DNA of 64,000 bases from a bacterium (GTDB taxonomy: Bacteria > Armatimonadota > Zipacnadia > Zipacnadales > Zipacnadaceae), in the NCBI GenBank assembly GCA_030603495.1, contig JAUVXR010000014.1:1-64000 (forward strand), in the 5' to 3' direction. Shown one piece after another: positions 51,719 to 61,040 of this stretch (positions are counted from its first letter, which is position 1; each line of letters opens with the position of its first letter). The position numbers and the translations under genes are program-made. The notes beneath the pieces are model-generated. The model was not told where the DNA came from. It saw only the letters and a program-made list of their open reading frames with translations, and searched no databases.

Positions 51719-51949
51719 ATGCAAGAGTTGGTCAAGTATCTGGTTGCAGCGATAGTGGACGAGCCCGAGGCGGTACACGTTACAGCCAGCGAGCAGGGGG
51801 GCATGACCGTCTACCAGGTGGAAGTGGCCGCGCCGGACCTGGGTAAGGTCATCGGCCGCCATGGCCGCACTGCCGACGCCCTGCGCACCCTGGTCAGTAC
51901 CGCGGCCAAAAGACGCGACCAGCGGGCGACCTTAGACATACTATCCTAA
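51719..51949 (+). CDS. khpA: KH-domain RNA-binding protein KhpA (YlqC)
   Basis: A 76-residue single KH domain protein with the GxxG loop VIGRHGRTADAL. In Firmicutes it partners KhpB and binds many RNAs. It sits in its usual place between rpsP and ylqD/trmD. The C-terminus (AKRRDQRATLDIL) is typical for the family. Confidence 0.92.
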   Translation: MQELVKYLVAAIVDEPEAVHVTASEQGGMTVYQVEVAAPDLGKVIGRHGRTADALRTLVSTAAKRRDQRATLDILS

Positions 51950-52021
51950 GCCCGGCAACTGGGGCCCTCCGCTCAAATGGTCGCCCGGCAGGGCCAAGCC
52001 GGCATGGGAGGATTGCCGATA

Positions 52022-52519
52022 ATGGGCGTTATTATCAAGCGCAACGTCATACTCAGGTCCATCGTGACCGAGCAGCTCAAGGAGCAACTGAAAGAAGAGC
52101 TGCAACACAGCATTGACGAAATTGACCAGCGCGTCCGGCAGATTGACTTCCGTACGCAGTCGTATATCACTGAGCTGCAGCGCAGCAACATTCAGCAGGC
52201 GATGGCTGTGCGCCAGCAAGTCGAGCAGGAGAAGCAGCGGCAGCGTGGCTTGCGTGAGGCCCTGTTGGAGAATATGGAGCAGGTCGAGAAGCTGGAAGAT
52301 GGCCAGGAGATCGCCCGCGGTGTGCTGGAGAGCGAAGTCGAGATAAACGAAGGCGACAGCCTGGCCGAGGCTCTCAGCGGTCAGGAGATTGTCACCAAGG
52401 ACGACATAGTAGTCGAGATCCGCCAGCGCGCTCTTACCGAAGACGAGGCAACCCCGACCATCATCACCGCCCCCGCGGAGACGGCGGCCGGCAGAGATCT
52501 GATCCTGCCGACCAGGTGA
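52022..52519 (+). CDS. ylqD: YlqD-family protein (DUF; rpsP-trmD operon)
   Basis: A 165-residue, largely helical protein starting [20 protein letters not shown], with a long coiled-coil region ('[20 protein letters not shown]') and a C-terminal beta-rich part. It resembles YlqD, which in Bacillus lies between khpA and rimM. Function unknown. I chose the ATG at 52022 as the conserved start; the frame extends 15 codons upstream. A 127-bp gap without a gene follows before trmD, where rimM would normally stand. Confidence 0.75.
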   Translation: MGVIIKRNVILRSIVTEQLKEQLKEELQHSIDEIDQRVRQIDFRTQSYITELQRSNIQQAMAVRQQVEQEKQRQRGLREALLENMEQVEKLEDGQEIARGVLESEVEINEGDSLAEALSGQEIVTKDDIVVEIRQRALTEDEATPTIITAPAETAAGRDLILPTR

Positions 52520-52646
52520 ACATACCGCCCACCGGGGGCCAGGTCAGTCTTCTCGCTGGCGCAACTGGGCCCGGACAGCGCTTTTGGCAAGTGGCGGCGG
52601 GGGCCATCCAGCCGACGGATCGCCGTCTAAGCGGCGGGGCCGAGCC

Positions 52647-53420
52647 ATGCACATAGATATCATTACAATCTTTCCAGAGTTTTTCACGTCGCCCCTGGAC
52701 TGCAGCATTGTGGCACGCGCTCAGCAGTCCGGTGTTGTTGATGTTGTCATACACAACCTGCGCGACTATACTAACGACAAACACCAGGTGGTTGACGACT
52801 ACCCGTACGGCGGCGGGGCGGGGATGGTTATGAAGCCCGAGCCGCTGGTACGCGCTGTCGACAACCTGCTCAGCCAGGCGCCAGCGGACACCCCGGTAGT
52901 CCTGCTTACGCCGCAGGGGCAGCGCTTGGACCAGGCCAAGGCCCAAGAGATGTCGGGGCAGCAGCACCTGATTCTGATCTGCGGCCACTACGAGGGAATA
53001 GACGAACGGGTGCGGCAGACAGTGGTGACCGAGGAGCTCTCGATCGGCGACTACGTCTTGACCGGCGGAGAACCCGCCGCACTTGTCATCATTGACGCGG
53101 TCATCCGCCTGCTGCCCGGCGCGCTGGGAAACCCCGGCTCCGTGCACAGCGAGTCGTTTGCGGACGGGCTGCTAGAGCACCCGCAGTACACCCGCCCCGC
53201 TGAGTGGCGGGGCATGAAGATACCCGATATCTTGCTCAGCGGCCACCATGAGAATATCCGTCGCTGGCGCCGGAAGCAGACATTGCGCCGTACGCTCGAG
53301 CGTCGCCCGGACTTGCTGAAAAGCGCCAAGTTGACCGAAGAAGACAACAAGCTTCTGACCGAAATCAAAGAGGCTGCACAGCCCGAAGTCGTGGCTGGCC
53401 AGGAGAATACTGATGAATGA
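52647..53420 (+). CDS. trmD: tRNA (guanine37-N1)-methyltransferase
   Basis: A 257-residue SPOUT methyltransferase that makes m1G37 to prevent frameshifting. It starts [13 protein letters not shown], has [16 protein letters not shown], the SAM-knot [15 protein letters not shown] and [11 protein letters not shown], and C-terminal [12 protein letters not shown]. The frame is open 21 codons upstream, but the family start is the ATG at 52647. It overlaps rplS by eight bases. Confidence 0.95.
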   Translation: MHIDIITIFPEFFTSPLDCSIVARAQQSGVVDVVIHNLRDYTNDKHQVVDDYPYGGGAGMVMKPEPLVRAVDNLLSQAPADTPVVLLTPQGQRLDQAKAQEMSGQQHLILICGHYEGIDERVRQTVVTEELSIGDYVLTGGEPAALVIIDAVIRLLPGALGNPGSVHSESFADGLLEHPQYTRPAEWRGMKIPDILLSGHHENIRRWRRKQTLRRTLERRPDLLKSAKLTEEDNKLLTEIKEAAQPEVVAGQENTDE

Positions 53421-54006
53421 TTTGATTGCCAAAGTCGAAAGCAAGTATATGAAGAAAGAGATCCCCGCAGTTGAGCCGGGTGATACCGTGCGCGTGCAAC
53501 TGCAAGTCACCGAAGGCGAGGGCGAAGAGCAGTCTACACGTAGCCACACCTTCGAGGGCACAGTCATCGCCTGTCGCGGGGGCGGCATCAACCGGAGCAT
53601 TACGGTCCGCCGGGTGACCTTCGGAATCGGCGTGGAGCGGACCTTCCCGTTGCATTCGCCGACAGTGACCGACGTGGAAATAGTCCGCCGCGCCCAGGTC
53701 CGACGCGCCAAGCTCTACTACCTGCGCGGCCGCCACGAGCGCGCCGCCCGCCTTAAGGAGCGCAAAACCGCACCCCGTGCCGCGACCGTCCCGGAAGCCG
53801 AAGCAGAAGCAGAAGAGACTGTCCCGGAAGCCGAGGCCGAAGTTCCCACTGAGGTAGCCGACGAGTCTGAAGAAGCAGCTCTCGCCCTGGTTGCCGAAGA
53901 GGAGACGGCAGAGGGCGCCGAAGCCGAAGTGGTGGCAGAAGAAGAGGCGGCAGAGGAGACCAAGCCCGAAGAGCAGCCGGAAGCCGCAGACGAGGAGCCG
54001 TCTTGA
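53413..54006 (+). CDS. rplS: 50S ribosomal protein L19 with a long acidic C-terminal tail
   Basis: Residues 1-115 are a normal L19 ('[20 protein letters not shown]', '[20 protein letters not shown]', [11 protein letters not shown]). About 80 further residues follow, dominated by Glu, Ala and Val ([16 protein letters not shown] and similar) with no stop or frameshift. The usual protein is 110-120 residues. The tail is low-complexity and acidic, like those added to ribosomal proteins in some Armatimonadota-type genomes and other phyla. L19 sits at the 30S-50S interface. The gene overlaps trmD. Confidence 0.93.
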   Translation: MNDLIAKVESKYMKKEIPAVEPGDTVRVQLQVTEGEGEEQSTRSHTFEGTVIACRGGGINRSITVRRVTFGIGVERTFPLHSPTVTDVEIVRRAQVRRAKLYYLRGRHERAARLKERKTAPRAATVPEAEAEAEETVPEAEAEVPTEVADESEEAALALVAEEETAEGAEAEVVAEEEAAEETKPEEQPEAADEEPS

Positions 54007-54024
54007 AGGTAGGTTGTCCAGGCA

Positions 54025-54660
54025 ATGCAACCGATGCTGGCCTTTGAAAACCCTTGGCAGATGCTGGAGTTACTCGGCATTATCGTGCTGCTGCGCGCGG
54101 CCATTCCCCGAATTCCGTTCATTCACAGCCGGCGGGGTGCGGTGCTGGAGTTCATTGACTCCGGCCTGGTAGCAGTGCTGCTGGTCTTCTTCATCCTGCG
54201 GCCGTTCGTCGTCCAGGCCTTCTACATCCCCTCGGGCTCCATGGAGCCAACCTTGCTAATAAGTGACCGCCTCCTGGTCAACAATGCCGTCTATTACTTC
54301 CGCGACCCACGGGCCGGCGACATCGTGGTCTTCGCTGCGCCGCCTGAGGCATCACCGGTGGAGAAGGACTTCATCAAGCGTGTCGTCGGTGTGCCTGGAG
54401 ACGTTCTGGATGAGAGGTACGGCAAGCTGTATCGCAACGGCAAGCCATTAGATGAGCCCTATGTTGCTGGACCTACGAACTCCCACTGGTCCGGGCTATC
54501 CAAGCCCTATACCGTACCGCCGGGCTACGTCGTGGTGTTCGGCGATAACCGCGGCAACTCCAATGACGGCCGCAAGTGGGGGCCACTGCCTCGGACCAAT
54601 ATCCAAGGGAAGGCCTTCGTCAAATTCTGGCCCCCGAACCGTATCGGCCTCGTACATTGA
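54025..54660 (+). CDS. lepB: Signal peptidase I
   Basis: A 211-residue membrane serine protease that removes Sec signal peptides. Two N-terminal hydrophobic segments are followed by the catalytic Ser in IPSGSMEPTL, the general-base Lys in 'DFIKRVVGVPGDVL', and boxes D/E GDNRGNSNDGRKWGPL. It starts 18 bp after rplS on the same strand. It is the conserved continuation of the rplS operon in many bacteria. Confidence 0.95.
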   Translation: MQPMLAFENPWQMLELLGIIVLLRAAIPRIPFIHSRRGAVLEFIDSGLVAVLLVFFILRPFVVQAFYIPSGSMEPTLLISDRLLVNNAVYYFRDPRAGDIVVFAAPPEASPVEKDFIKRVVGVPGDVLDERYGKLYRNGKPLDEPYVAGPTNSHWSGLSKPYTVPPGYVVVFGDNRGNSNDGRKWGPLPRTNIQGKAFVKFWPPNRIGLVH

Positions 54661-54717
54661 ACCCATTGGCAGGCAAAACCGCACAGACTGGCAGTCCCTG
54701 GGACCGAGCGGGATACG

Positions 54718-55410
54718 ATGCGGCTATTCATCCGACATAGACCCAGGCCCACCACACCACCTCGAATAAAATGCCGTGGCCTACCGCGCACCCTCGAACA
54801 GCAGGCCCGAGCCCAAGGTTATCGCCTGGTAGCCGGAGTGGACGAGGCTGGACGCGGTGCGCTGGCCGGGCCGGTAGTGGCTGCCGCGATCGTCCTGCCC
54901 CCTGACCGCCGCGTTGCCCACATCGTAGACTCCAAGCGCCTCGACGCACCTCAGCGGGAATACCTCTTCGATGAGTTGCTGTCACAGGCAGTGGCCTGCA
55001 CGGTGGGGATCGTCCCGGCCAACCAGATTGACCGCCTCAATATCCGCCGCGCCTCACTGGAGGCAATGCGCCGGGCGATTGCCCGTCTTGACCCCGCGCC
55101 CGACTTGGTCCTGATAGATGGTAACGACAGCCCACCGCTGTCCCTGCCTCACCGCACGATAACCAGCGGTGACGCCAAATGCTACTGCATCGCCGCGGCC
55201 TCGATCATCGCCAAGGTCTACCGCGACCGACTCATGGACTATCTGGCGGACCTTTATCCCGGGTACGGCTTCGCACACAACCGGGGCTACGGGACCCCTG
55301 AGCACCTGCTATCTTTGCGCGAATTCGGCCCCTGCTTCATTCACCGGCAGAGCTTCGCGCCGGTCGCGTTAACCGCCCAGGGCCTCCTGGACCTGGAAAT
55401 CACGGAGTAA
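54718..55410 (+). CDS. rnhB: Ribonuclease HII
   Basis: A 230-residue RNase H fold that cuts RNA-DNA hybrids and single ribonucleotides. It has VDEAGRGALAGPVVAAA with the catalytic Asp/Glu, the 'VLIDGNDSP' Asp, and IAKVYRDRLMDYLA with the last Asp. The N-terminal 40 residues are a basic extension beyond the usual start; an alternative start inside it cannot be excluded. It ends the lepB-rnhB pair that follows rplS in many genomes. Confidence 0.92.
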   Translation: MRLFIRHRPRPTTPPRIKCRGLPRTLEQQARAQGYRLVAGVDEAGRGALAGPVVAAAIVLPPDRRVAHIVDSKRLDAPQREYLFDELLSQAVACTVGIVPANQIDRLNIRRASLEAMRRAIARLDPAPDLVLIDGNDSPPLSLPHRTITSGDAKCYCIAAASIIAKVYRDRLMDYLADLYPGYGFAHNRGYGTPEHLLSLREFGPCFIHRQSFAPVALTAQGLLDLEITE

Positions 55411-55595
55411 GATCTCTTCTCACAAGCTCAGGATCCCGTCTCCACAGCTTTAGCTCGTTTCACAACCGCTGGCTCGCGCCGCGGCTGGTATTCCCCTTCG
55501 TATGCAACAGGCCGAGAAAGAAGCAGGAGCTAAGATAGTAACCGGAGAACTTGATACGGATAGATAGAAGGGAAAAGCACCGAGGACGCCGACCT

Positions 55596-55691
55596 GTGGC
55601 CAGGCAATACAAGAAGCTTTCGATAATCATTCCGGTATGCAGCGAAGAGAGATCCGTCTATGCAAACCGTAATCCTGATACCAGCATATAA
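55596..55691 (+). pseudogene. N-terminal stub of a second family 2 glycosyltransferase
   Basis: A frame from the GTG at 55596 reads MARQYKKLSIIIPVCSEER, a typical GT2 N-terminus, and then stops at 55691 inside the next glycosyltransferase's first codons, in a different frame. Only about 20 residues resemble GT2. It looks like the 5' end of a former gene replaced by the GT2 that starts at 55660, leaving a chimeric junction. Confidence 0.55.
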
Positions 55692-56373
55692 TGAAGAACG
55701 TAATATTCTCTCAACCATAAGTGCCACCCAGCAGGCCGTACCTGGGGTGGATATTGTGGTCATAGATGATGGCTCCACTGACGAGACGGCGGTGATAGCG
55801 AGGCAGCAAGGAGCCACAGTTCTATCCTTGTCGTTCAACTTGGGCTACGGTGCGGCTCTGCAGACTGGATTCCGGTACGCCCAAATGAACAACTGCCACG
55901 AGGTCGTGCAGATTGATGCTGATGGCCAACATGATGCAGATTGTATTCCCAATCTCCTCGACGAGTTGCGTAAAGCTGACGCGGACGTCATTATCGGTTC
56001 GCGGTTCTTGGCCGAAGGCAACTACCGCCTCCCCCTGCTACGCCTTTTGGGGATCCATATTATGCGCGCTCTCATCCGGCTTACCACCGGGCAGATCATT
56101 ACCGACCCAACCTCCGGCTACCAAGCCTTGGGCCCTCGGGCTATCGCGCTTTGCGCGAGTGAGGCATACCCTGCCGATTATCCTGATGCTGACGTGCTTA
56201 TTATGATACATCGAAGGGGTGTGCGAGTGCGTGAGATCCCTGTCCGAATGTACCAATCAGCGGACGGCAAATCAATGCACAGCGGCCTCCGGCCGGTGTG
56301 GTACATGTTTAAGATGCTACTGTCAATACTAGTAACCTTGCTGCGCCCGCGGCCAAGAACAGACAGAGGATGA
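55660..56373 (+). CDS. Glycosyltransferase family 2 (polyprenyl-phosphate type, no membrane anchor)
   Basis: A 237-residue GT-A enzyme: TVILIPAYNEERNILSTI, VVIDDGSTDETA, LGYGAALQTGFRYA, VVQIDADGQHDADCI (DXD-type), 'DPTSGYQALGPRAIALCASE'. It resembles dolichol-phosphate mannosyltransferase-like proteins that lack their own helices. It overlaps the DUF2304 gene by four bases (ATGA), a frequent pairing in which the small membrane protein is likely its anchor. Start chosen at the ATG that gives the family N-terminus. Confidence 0.87.
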   Translation: MQTVILIPAYNEERNILSTISATQQAVPGVDIVVIDDGSTDETAVIARQQGATVLSLSFNLGYGAALQTGFRYAQMNNCHEVVQIDADGQHDADCIPNLLDELRKADADVIIGSRFLAEGNYRLPLLRLLGIHIMRALIRLTTGQIITDPTSGYQALGPRAIALCASEAYPADYPDADVLIMIHRRGVRVREIPVRMYQSADGKSMHSGLRPVWYMFKMLLSILVTLLRPRPRTDRG

Positions 56374-56750
56374 GGACTATGATTACCACTATGACGCCTG
56401 CTCAACGATTGTTTGCTGTGACGGTGGGAGTGCTTCTGCTCATCTTCATCATTGACATGGTGAGACGACGTCAATTGCGAGAAGAATACTCCTGGCTCTG
56501 GATACTAGCGGGGACTGCTATATTGGTGATTGTTGCCTGGCCGAAAGCACTGACCACGGTAACTGTGTTCACGGGTGCAAAAACCCACACCACGGCTGTC
56601 TTCACCTTCGGCATTCTATTCTTGATAGTAGTATGTATCCACTTGTCCAGCAAACTCTCAAGGGTAGATAATCAGCTCAAACGACTGGCTCAAACGATGG
56701 CAATTATGAGTACCGAAGAGGGCAACCAAACGGCAAGGAAAGACCAGTAG
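56370..56750 (+). CDS. DUF2304 small membrane protein
   Basis: A 126-residue protein with three hydrophobic segments ('LFAVTVGVLLLIFIIDMVR', WILAGTAILVIVAW, 'TFGILFLIVVCIHLS') followed by a coiled-coil-like tail (LSRVDNQLKRLAQTMAIM). This is the DUF2304 pattern, nearly always encoded next to a GT2, as here. It probably recruits the glycosyltransferase to the membrane. It is translationally coupled to the GT2 gene by the ATGA overlap. Confidence 0.85.
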   Translation: MRTMITTMTPAQRLFAVTVGVLLLIFIIDMVRRRQLREEYSWLWILAGTAILVIVAWPKALTTVTVFTGAKTHTTAVFTFGILFLIVVCIHLSSKLSRVDNQLKRLAQTMAIMSTEEGNQTARKDQ

Positions 56751-56753
56751 CGC

Positions 56754-57617
56754 GTGTTCTGGTGGCCAGACCTGGTCCTCGGTCTCCAATCAGTAACGGA
56801 GGCGACCATCCCCATAACTAAGCCGGAGCGGTTAGCTAAGGAAGATAGTCTCAGCGCCAGCCAGCGCGCCTTGTTCGACGAGCAAGCAGATAGTTGGGTC
56901 CAGGCACGGTGGTCGAACAAAGCCCCCATGATGTTCTCGGACTTCTGGGCTAACTCCCTGCTTGAGCTCGTAGACGGGCGCCATCGGGGGATGAAAGTGC
57001 TTGACAACATGTGCGGCGCTGGGGATATGCTCAGGACGCTCGTGCGCCACTTCCAACAGGTCTACGCTGCCGACCTTAATGAGAAGCTTGTGCGCGCCAT
57101 CCCAGCGGCTGTCCGCCAGCGCGTAGGAATACAGGTGGCCGATACGCGGTATCTGCCCTTCAAGGACGAATCGTTTGACGTTGTCTTTGTACGCGGAGGT
57201 CTGCACCACATTTTCAACGATCTGTCTGGCGCTTTGGAAGAAATCCACCGGGTCATCAGGCCCGGGGGACAATTCATCTGTAGCGAGCCGCGCAGTGACT
57301 CATTGCTTATCAGGACCGCTAGAGCAGCTTTGTATAATTGGTCTACAAAGGTCCACGCAGGTGAGGAACACCCCTTCTTCCAGCAAGAGCTTGTTGCTAC
57401 CCTTGAACGCCACGGTTTTGCGGTCGAGTTGGCTCTGCCTTTCGGCTATCTTGCGTATACACTCATCGGTTTTCCCAATATCCTGCCTTGCTTGTTCGCG
57501 CCGCTGGGAAACGAGTTCGTGATCAGGTTGCTTCTCCGGTTTGATCGCATCTCAAGCAAGGTGCCGCTTTGGAGAAACTTGGCTACCGCCGTGAATCTGC
57601 GGGCGCGCCGCCGGTAG
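56754..57617 (+). CDS. Class I SAM-dependent methyltransferase
   Basis: A 287-residue methyltransferase. Motif I is 'KVLDNMCGAGDMLRTLVRH', with the acidic loop AADLNEKL, and motif IV 'FDVVFVRGGLHHIFNDL' then HRVIRPGGQFICSEPRSD. The DNMCGAG version of motif I departs from the usual LDxGCGxG by inserting Asn-Met. It starts at a GTG (56754), three bases after the DUF2304 stop, so co-transcription is clear. It probably modifies a lipid-linked or surface sugar. Confidence 0.8.
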   Translation: MFWWPDLVLGLQSVTEATIPITKPERLAKEDSLSASQRALFDEQADSWVQARWSNKAPMMFSDFWANSLLELVDGRHRGMKVLDNMCGAGDMLRTLVRHFQQVYAADLNEKLVRAIPAAVRQRVGIQVADTRYLPFKDESFDVVFVRGGLHHIFNDLSGALEEIHRVIRPGGQFICSEPRSDSLLIRTARAALYNWSTKVHAGEEHPFFQQELVATLERHGFAVELALPFGYLAYTLIGFPNILPCLFAPLGNEFVIRLLLRFDRISSKVPLWRNLATAVNLRARRR

Positions 57618-57686
57618 GGGGACGAGCACCGCGCGGCCAAACGAAGCAGACACGACTGCTCAACACAACCCCGACTCTAAGCTGTC

Positions 57687-59327
57687 GTGAGGTCGAGATT
57701 GCAGTACCAATCAGACAATGTGACAACAAGTGGGAACGCAGATAAGCAACCTCTACTCAAGCCGGCGATTGTGCTTGCTCTCGCCCTGTCTTTCGCCCTG
57801 CTTGCTGTTATCTGGCACATCCACGTGGGGCACACGTCTCCCCTATTGAATTTCGATGCCATGCAGCGGGCCGGAGGCGCTCGTCAGCTCGTGCAGACGG
57901 GCCAATGCGCCACGCTGACGCTTCGCTACTGGGAATTGGTGGGCCATGAGCACGTGGCCCGAGACCGCGCCTGGCCGGCGCATATCTGGTCGTTAGGCTA
58001 CCCGCTGCTCCTGGCTGCAGGCTTTGCGCTTTTCGGTGTCACCGACTCCGTGGTCATCGGATTGCCGGTCCTGGGGTACTTAGCATGTGTCGTTCTGGTC
58101 TTTGTGCTGGGCTGGCGGCTGTGGAATCTGCGCGTGGCGGCCCTGGCGCTGGTACTGTTGCTGGCTGAGGCGGGCCTAATGCGAGCAACGGTCCACGGTC
58201 ACGTGGAGTCTGTCTATATTGCTTTCATCCTGGCCGCACTGCTGCTCCTACTGAGCAAACGACGAATCCTCCTGGCAGCGACGGCAGGCGGGGTAATGCT
58301 GGGATTCGCCTACTTCATTCGCCCGACCGCCCTGGCCTGGCTGCCGATGATTCTGCTTGCCGGTCTCTTTGGCATGCCTGCTCTGCGCCGACGGGCAATC
58401 CTGGCAGCGCTGGGGGGCTTGGTGGTGATGCTACTAGCGAACCTGGCACTAACGCGGCTGTTGTCGCCGCCTCCCCTGCCCTCAACAGGCCCAGCCATAA
58501 GCTACTCGCAGTGGCTGCTACGCGATGAAACGCCACTGGCAGTGACCGACGCACTACCCTTCGCCCTTTCCTGGCAGGAAATCTTGCGCCAAGGGCCGGT
58601 GGTCATCAATAAGCTGCTGCGGGGTACGTATCGTGCCATTCTCGAGGTAGGCAGACTGTTTCCTCTCAACCTGTTGCTCCTGGCTCCGCTGGGCATAGTG
58701 CTGGGGCTGAAGGAACAGCGCAAACGTCTCTTGGTGGGGGCCTTGGCTGCCACTATTGTGTTGGGCCTGGGGGCTTCTATGGCTACCGCCTATTGGGGGA
58801 TGGAGCGCTACGCCTCCAATTTCCTGCCGCTGCTGTCACTGTTCGGTGGCGCCGGCCTGCTCTGGGCATACGAACAGGCACGTTCCCACCTGGCTGCCAG
58901 TGGGCGCGTCTTCTTTGCCATGCTGGTCGCTTTCATTATCGCAGCCCCCTTCCTGGGCGCAGTACATGGCTGGCGCTCGGTGTACCGCCCACCGGAGGGC
59001 TATTATCTCAGCCGCCAGATAGAGCAGGTTCTGCCCCCTGGCGCAATCGTGGCCAGCCCGATGGCTGTAGACATCTCCTGGCACAGTGGCCAACGCGGCA
59101 TCCAGATTCCATTAAGCTTTGGACCGGAGCAAGTCCTGCAAATAGATCGGCGGCTTATCAAACTGGACGCCCTGGTGCTCCGGGAGGAAGCTTTCCCGAC
59201 GGGCAGCATGCCCCAGGATGTTGGCGACTTCCGCAAAGTCGCATCCGCTACTGTTCCCTGGCGCATAACCAAAGGATACACAGAATACCACCGCTATGGT
59301 GTATACCTGCGCGAGCCCAAACACTGA
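57687..59327 (+). CDS. Membrane glycosyltransferase, GT39/ArnT-like
   Basis: A 546-residue polytopic protein with about ten to eleven helices. The first periplasmic loop (LLNFDAMQRAGGARQL, then 'YWELVGHEHVARDRAWP') carries acidic residues at the place where GT-C enzymes such as ArnT and PMT bind metal and the lipid-linked donor. The final 100 residues are a soluble periplasmic-type domain (QIEQVLPPGAIVASPMAVDI). Start is a GTG at 57687. It would use a polyprenyl-phosphate sugar donor such as that made by the upstream GT2/DUF2304 pair. Confidence 0.7.
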   Translation: MRSRLQYQSDNVTTSGNADKQPLLKPAIVLALALSFALLAVIWHIHVGHTSPLLNFDAMQRAGGARQLVQTGQCATLTLRYWELVGHEHVARDRAWPAHIWSLGYPLLLAAGFALFGVTDSVVIGLPVLGYLACVVLVFVLGWRLWNLRVAALALVLLLAEAGLMRATVHGHVESVYIAFILAALLLLLSKRRILLAATAGGVMLGFAYFIRPTALAWLPMILLAGLFGMPALRRRAILAALGGLVVMLLANLALTRLLSPPPLPSTGPAISYSQWLLRDETPLAVTDALPFALSWQEILRQGPVVINKLLRGTYRAILEVGRLFPLNLLLLAPLGIVLGLKEQRKRLLVGALAATIVLGLGASMATAYWGMERYASNFLPLLSLFGGAGLLWAYEQARSHLAASGRVFFAMLVAFIIAAPFLGAVHGWRSVYRPPEGYYLSRQIEQVLPPGAIVASPMAVDISWHSGQRGIQIPLSFGPEQVLQIDRRLIKLDALVLREEAFPTGSMPQDVGDFRKVASATVPWRITKGYTEYHRYGVYLREPKH

Positions 59328-59348
59328 GCAAACAGGTATCTCGGCTCG

Positions 59349-60899
59349 GTGGGCAGTATGGCTCAGGCGAGGCCATCAAGTCTGGAGCAAGCTATGGACC
59401 AACCGAGCGAAGCCAGGCCCAGAGCATCTGCTGCCACAGTCGTGCTGTACATCTTCATAGTACTGACGGCTATCGCATTGCCGCTGATCTTGCTGGGCCT
59501 GAAGGTACCACTCGTGGATGAGTGGGACGAGAGGACGATCGCCTTCCTCTGGCTGGCGTGCTGCGGTTCCCTGGCGATCGTAATCATCGCCGGCATCGAG
59601 CTGAAGCGCCTAAGAGGCCAACCCTTTCCGGAGCTGCTCCCGTTGGTCCTGTGGGTGCTGGTGAGTCTTCACTTTCTCGCTATCACGACTCACCATCCCC
59701 ACAAAAGCGGTGATTTCATGGACTACACTCGGGCAGCAGACCAGGTTCTCGCCGGCGAAAGCCCTTACACACAAGGCTCAGAGAAATACCCCCACAGCAC
59801 CTACGTGTACCCCCCGCTTCAGGCGCAGGTGATGGCCGGGCTGTATCGGACGATCGAAGATTCTGCCCGAGTGTTGGGGGTCAACACACAGACGCTGAAT
59901 CCATGGAACGCGGTCTTCTACCTCTTTCAGTGCATGCAGCTTCTCCTGGTCATCGCGACTTACTGGCTCGCTTACCATTTCACCAGAAACCTGGGCCTGG
60001 GCAAGGTAGCGGCAGCCGTGGTCGTTGCGGCCCTGCTGGTTTTCAACAACCCGCTCTTGGACATGCTCAAGTGGAATCAAGTGAATTTGTGGGTGGCTGA
60101 CTCAATACTGCTCGCCATAGTCTTGCTCCGGCGCCATCCTGTTCTCAGCGGACTGCCCCTCGCACTAGGTACCCATATCAAGCTATTCCCAGTGATTCTT
60201 CTGCTGCCCTGGACTATGGCCAAACGCTGGAAAACCGTTCTGGGATTCCTCATCGGGGTCTCCGTGATCGTGTTGGTACAGACTAATTGGGGCCAGGATT
60301 GGCAACTATACCGGGAGTTTCTGGCCTACTACGGCTCGAATACACCGTATCGTACGGGCTTTTACTGCAGTAGTTCATACAATCTGCTCTATTTCCTGCT
60401 ACGGCCAATATACCATCTTGCCAATATGGATGCGTCAGCCTATGCAGCCGTCGTGAGCACCACGACCAAGGTAGTCAGCCTGATCATCCTGGGCTGGTTT
60501 GCTGCTCGCTTTCTTCAGCGGGAGCGAGCGTACTCCAAGCTCATCGAACAAGAAGAGCGCAACAGAGAAACTATCTGGGCCTTTCATTTTCGCTTTTGCG
60601 GACACGCAATGGACGCAGTAGCGCTAGCTGTGCTCATTTCGCCGACCGTGTTCGTGCACTACTGGGTGATGGCTATCCCCATAGTGCCGTGGGCTATTGC
60701 CACACGCGGTTCTACCAAGCCTTGGCACGTCGGAGTTGCCTCGTTCTTGACCCTTTGCCTGCCAACTATGGCAGTTGCATTTTTTCCGTACCACAGAGTC
60801 GTAGGGCTTATCATGTTGGTGGTTCTCACCGCACCCAAGAACGTCATCCTACCTCTGCAATCGCAGAAAGGGCGACTGGCTCGGCTGCTGCGGACGTGA
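59349..60899 (+). CDS. Membrane glycosyltransferase, GT87-like (DUF2029)
   Basis: A 516-residue polytopic protein with about ten helices. 'DFMDYTRAADQVLAGESPYT' is the family's first loop with the catalytic-type Asp, and 'YVYPPLQAQV', KWNQVNLWV and 'LPLALGTHIKLFPVILLLPW' are typical of GT87 polyprenol-phosphate-mannose-dependent transferases. The start is one of two closely spaced in-frame ATGs. It follows the GT39-like gene by 21 bp and completes a GT2-DUF2304-GT-C-GT-C set. Confidence 0.8.
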   Translation: MGSMAQARPSSLEQAMDQPSEARPRASAATVVLYIFIVLTAIALPLILLGLKVPLVDEWDERTIAFLWLACCGSLAIVIIAGIELKRLRGQPFPELLPLVLWVLVSLHFLAITTHHPHKSGDFMDYTRAADQVLAGESPYTQGSEKYPHSTYVYPPLQAQVMAGLYRTIEDSARVLGVNTQTLNPWNAVFYLFQCMQLLLVIATYWLAYHFTRNLGLGKVAAAVVVAALLVFNNPLLDMLKWNQVNLWVADSILLAIVLLRRHPVLSGLPLALGTHIKLFPVILLLPWTMAKRWKTVLGFLIGVSVIVLVQTNWGQDWQLYREFLAYYGSNTPYRTGFYCSSSYNLLYFLLRPIYHLANMDASAYAAVVSTTTKVVSLIILGWFAARFLQRERAYSKLIEQEERNRETIWAFHFRFCGHAMDAVALAVLISPTVFVHYWVMAIPIVPWAIATRGSTKPWHVGVASFLTLCLPTMAVAFFPYHRVVGLIMLVVLTAPKNVILPLQSQKGRLARLLRT

Positions 60900-61040
60900 C
60901 CATAGTACCTCGTCCGGCTGGGTAAGCGAAGAATCGCTGTATCACCGGCCCCCAACGCCACCTCTGTTCTCTAGAAGGTCTACTTGCCGAACCGGCGAAT
61001 CGTATTGACATGTGATACAACGTTAGCGAGAGGGTTTCCT

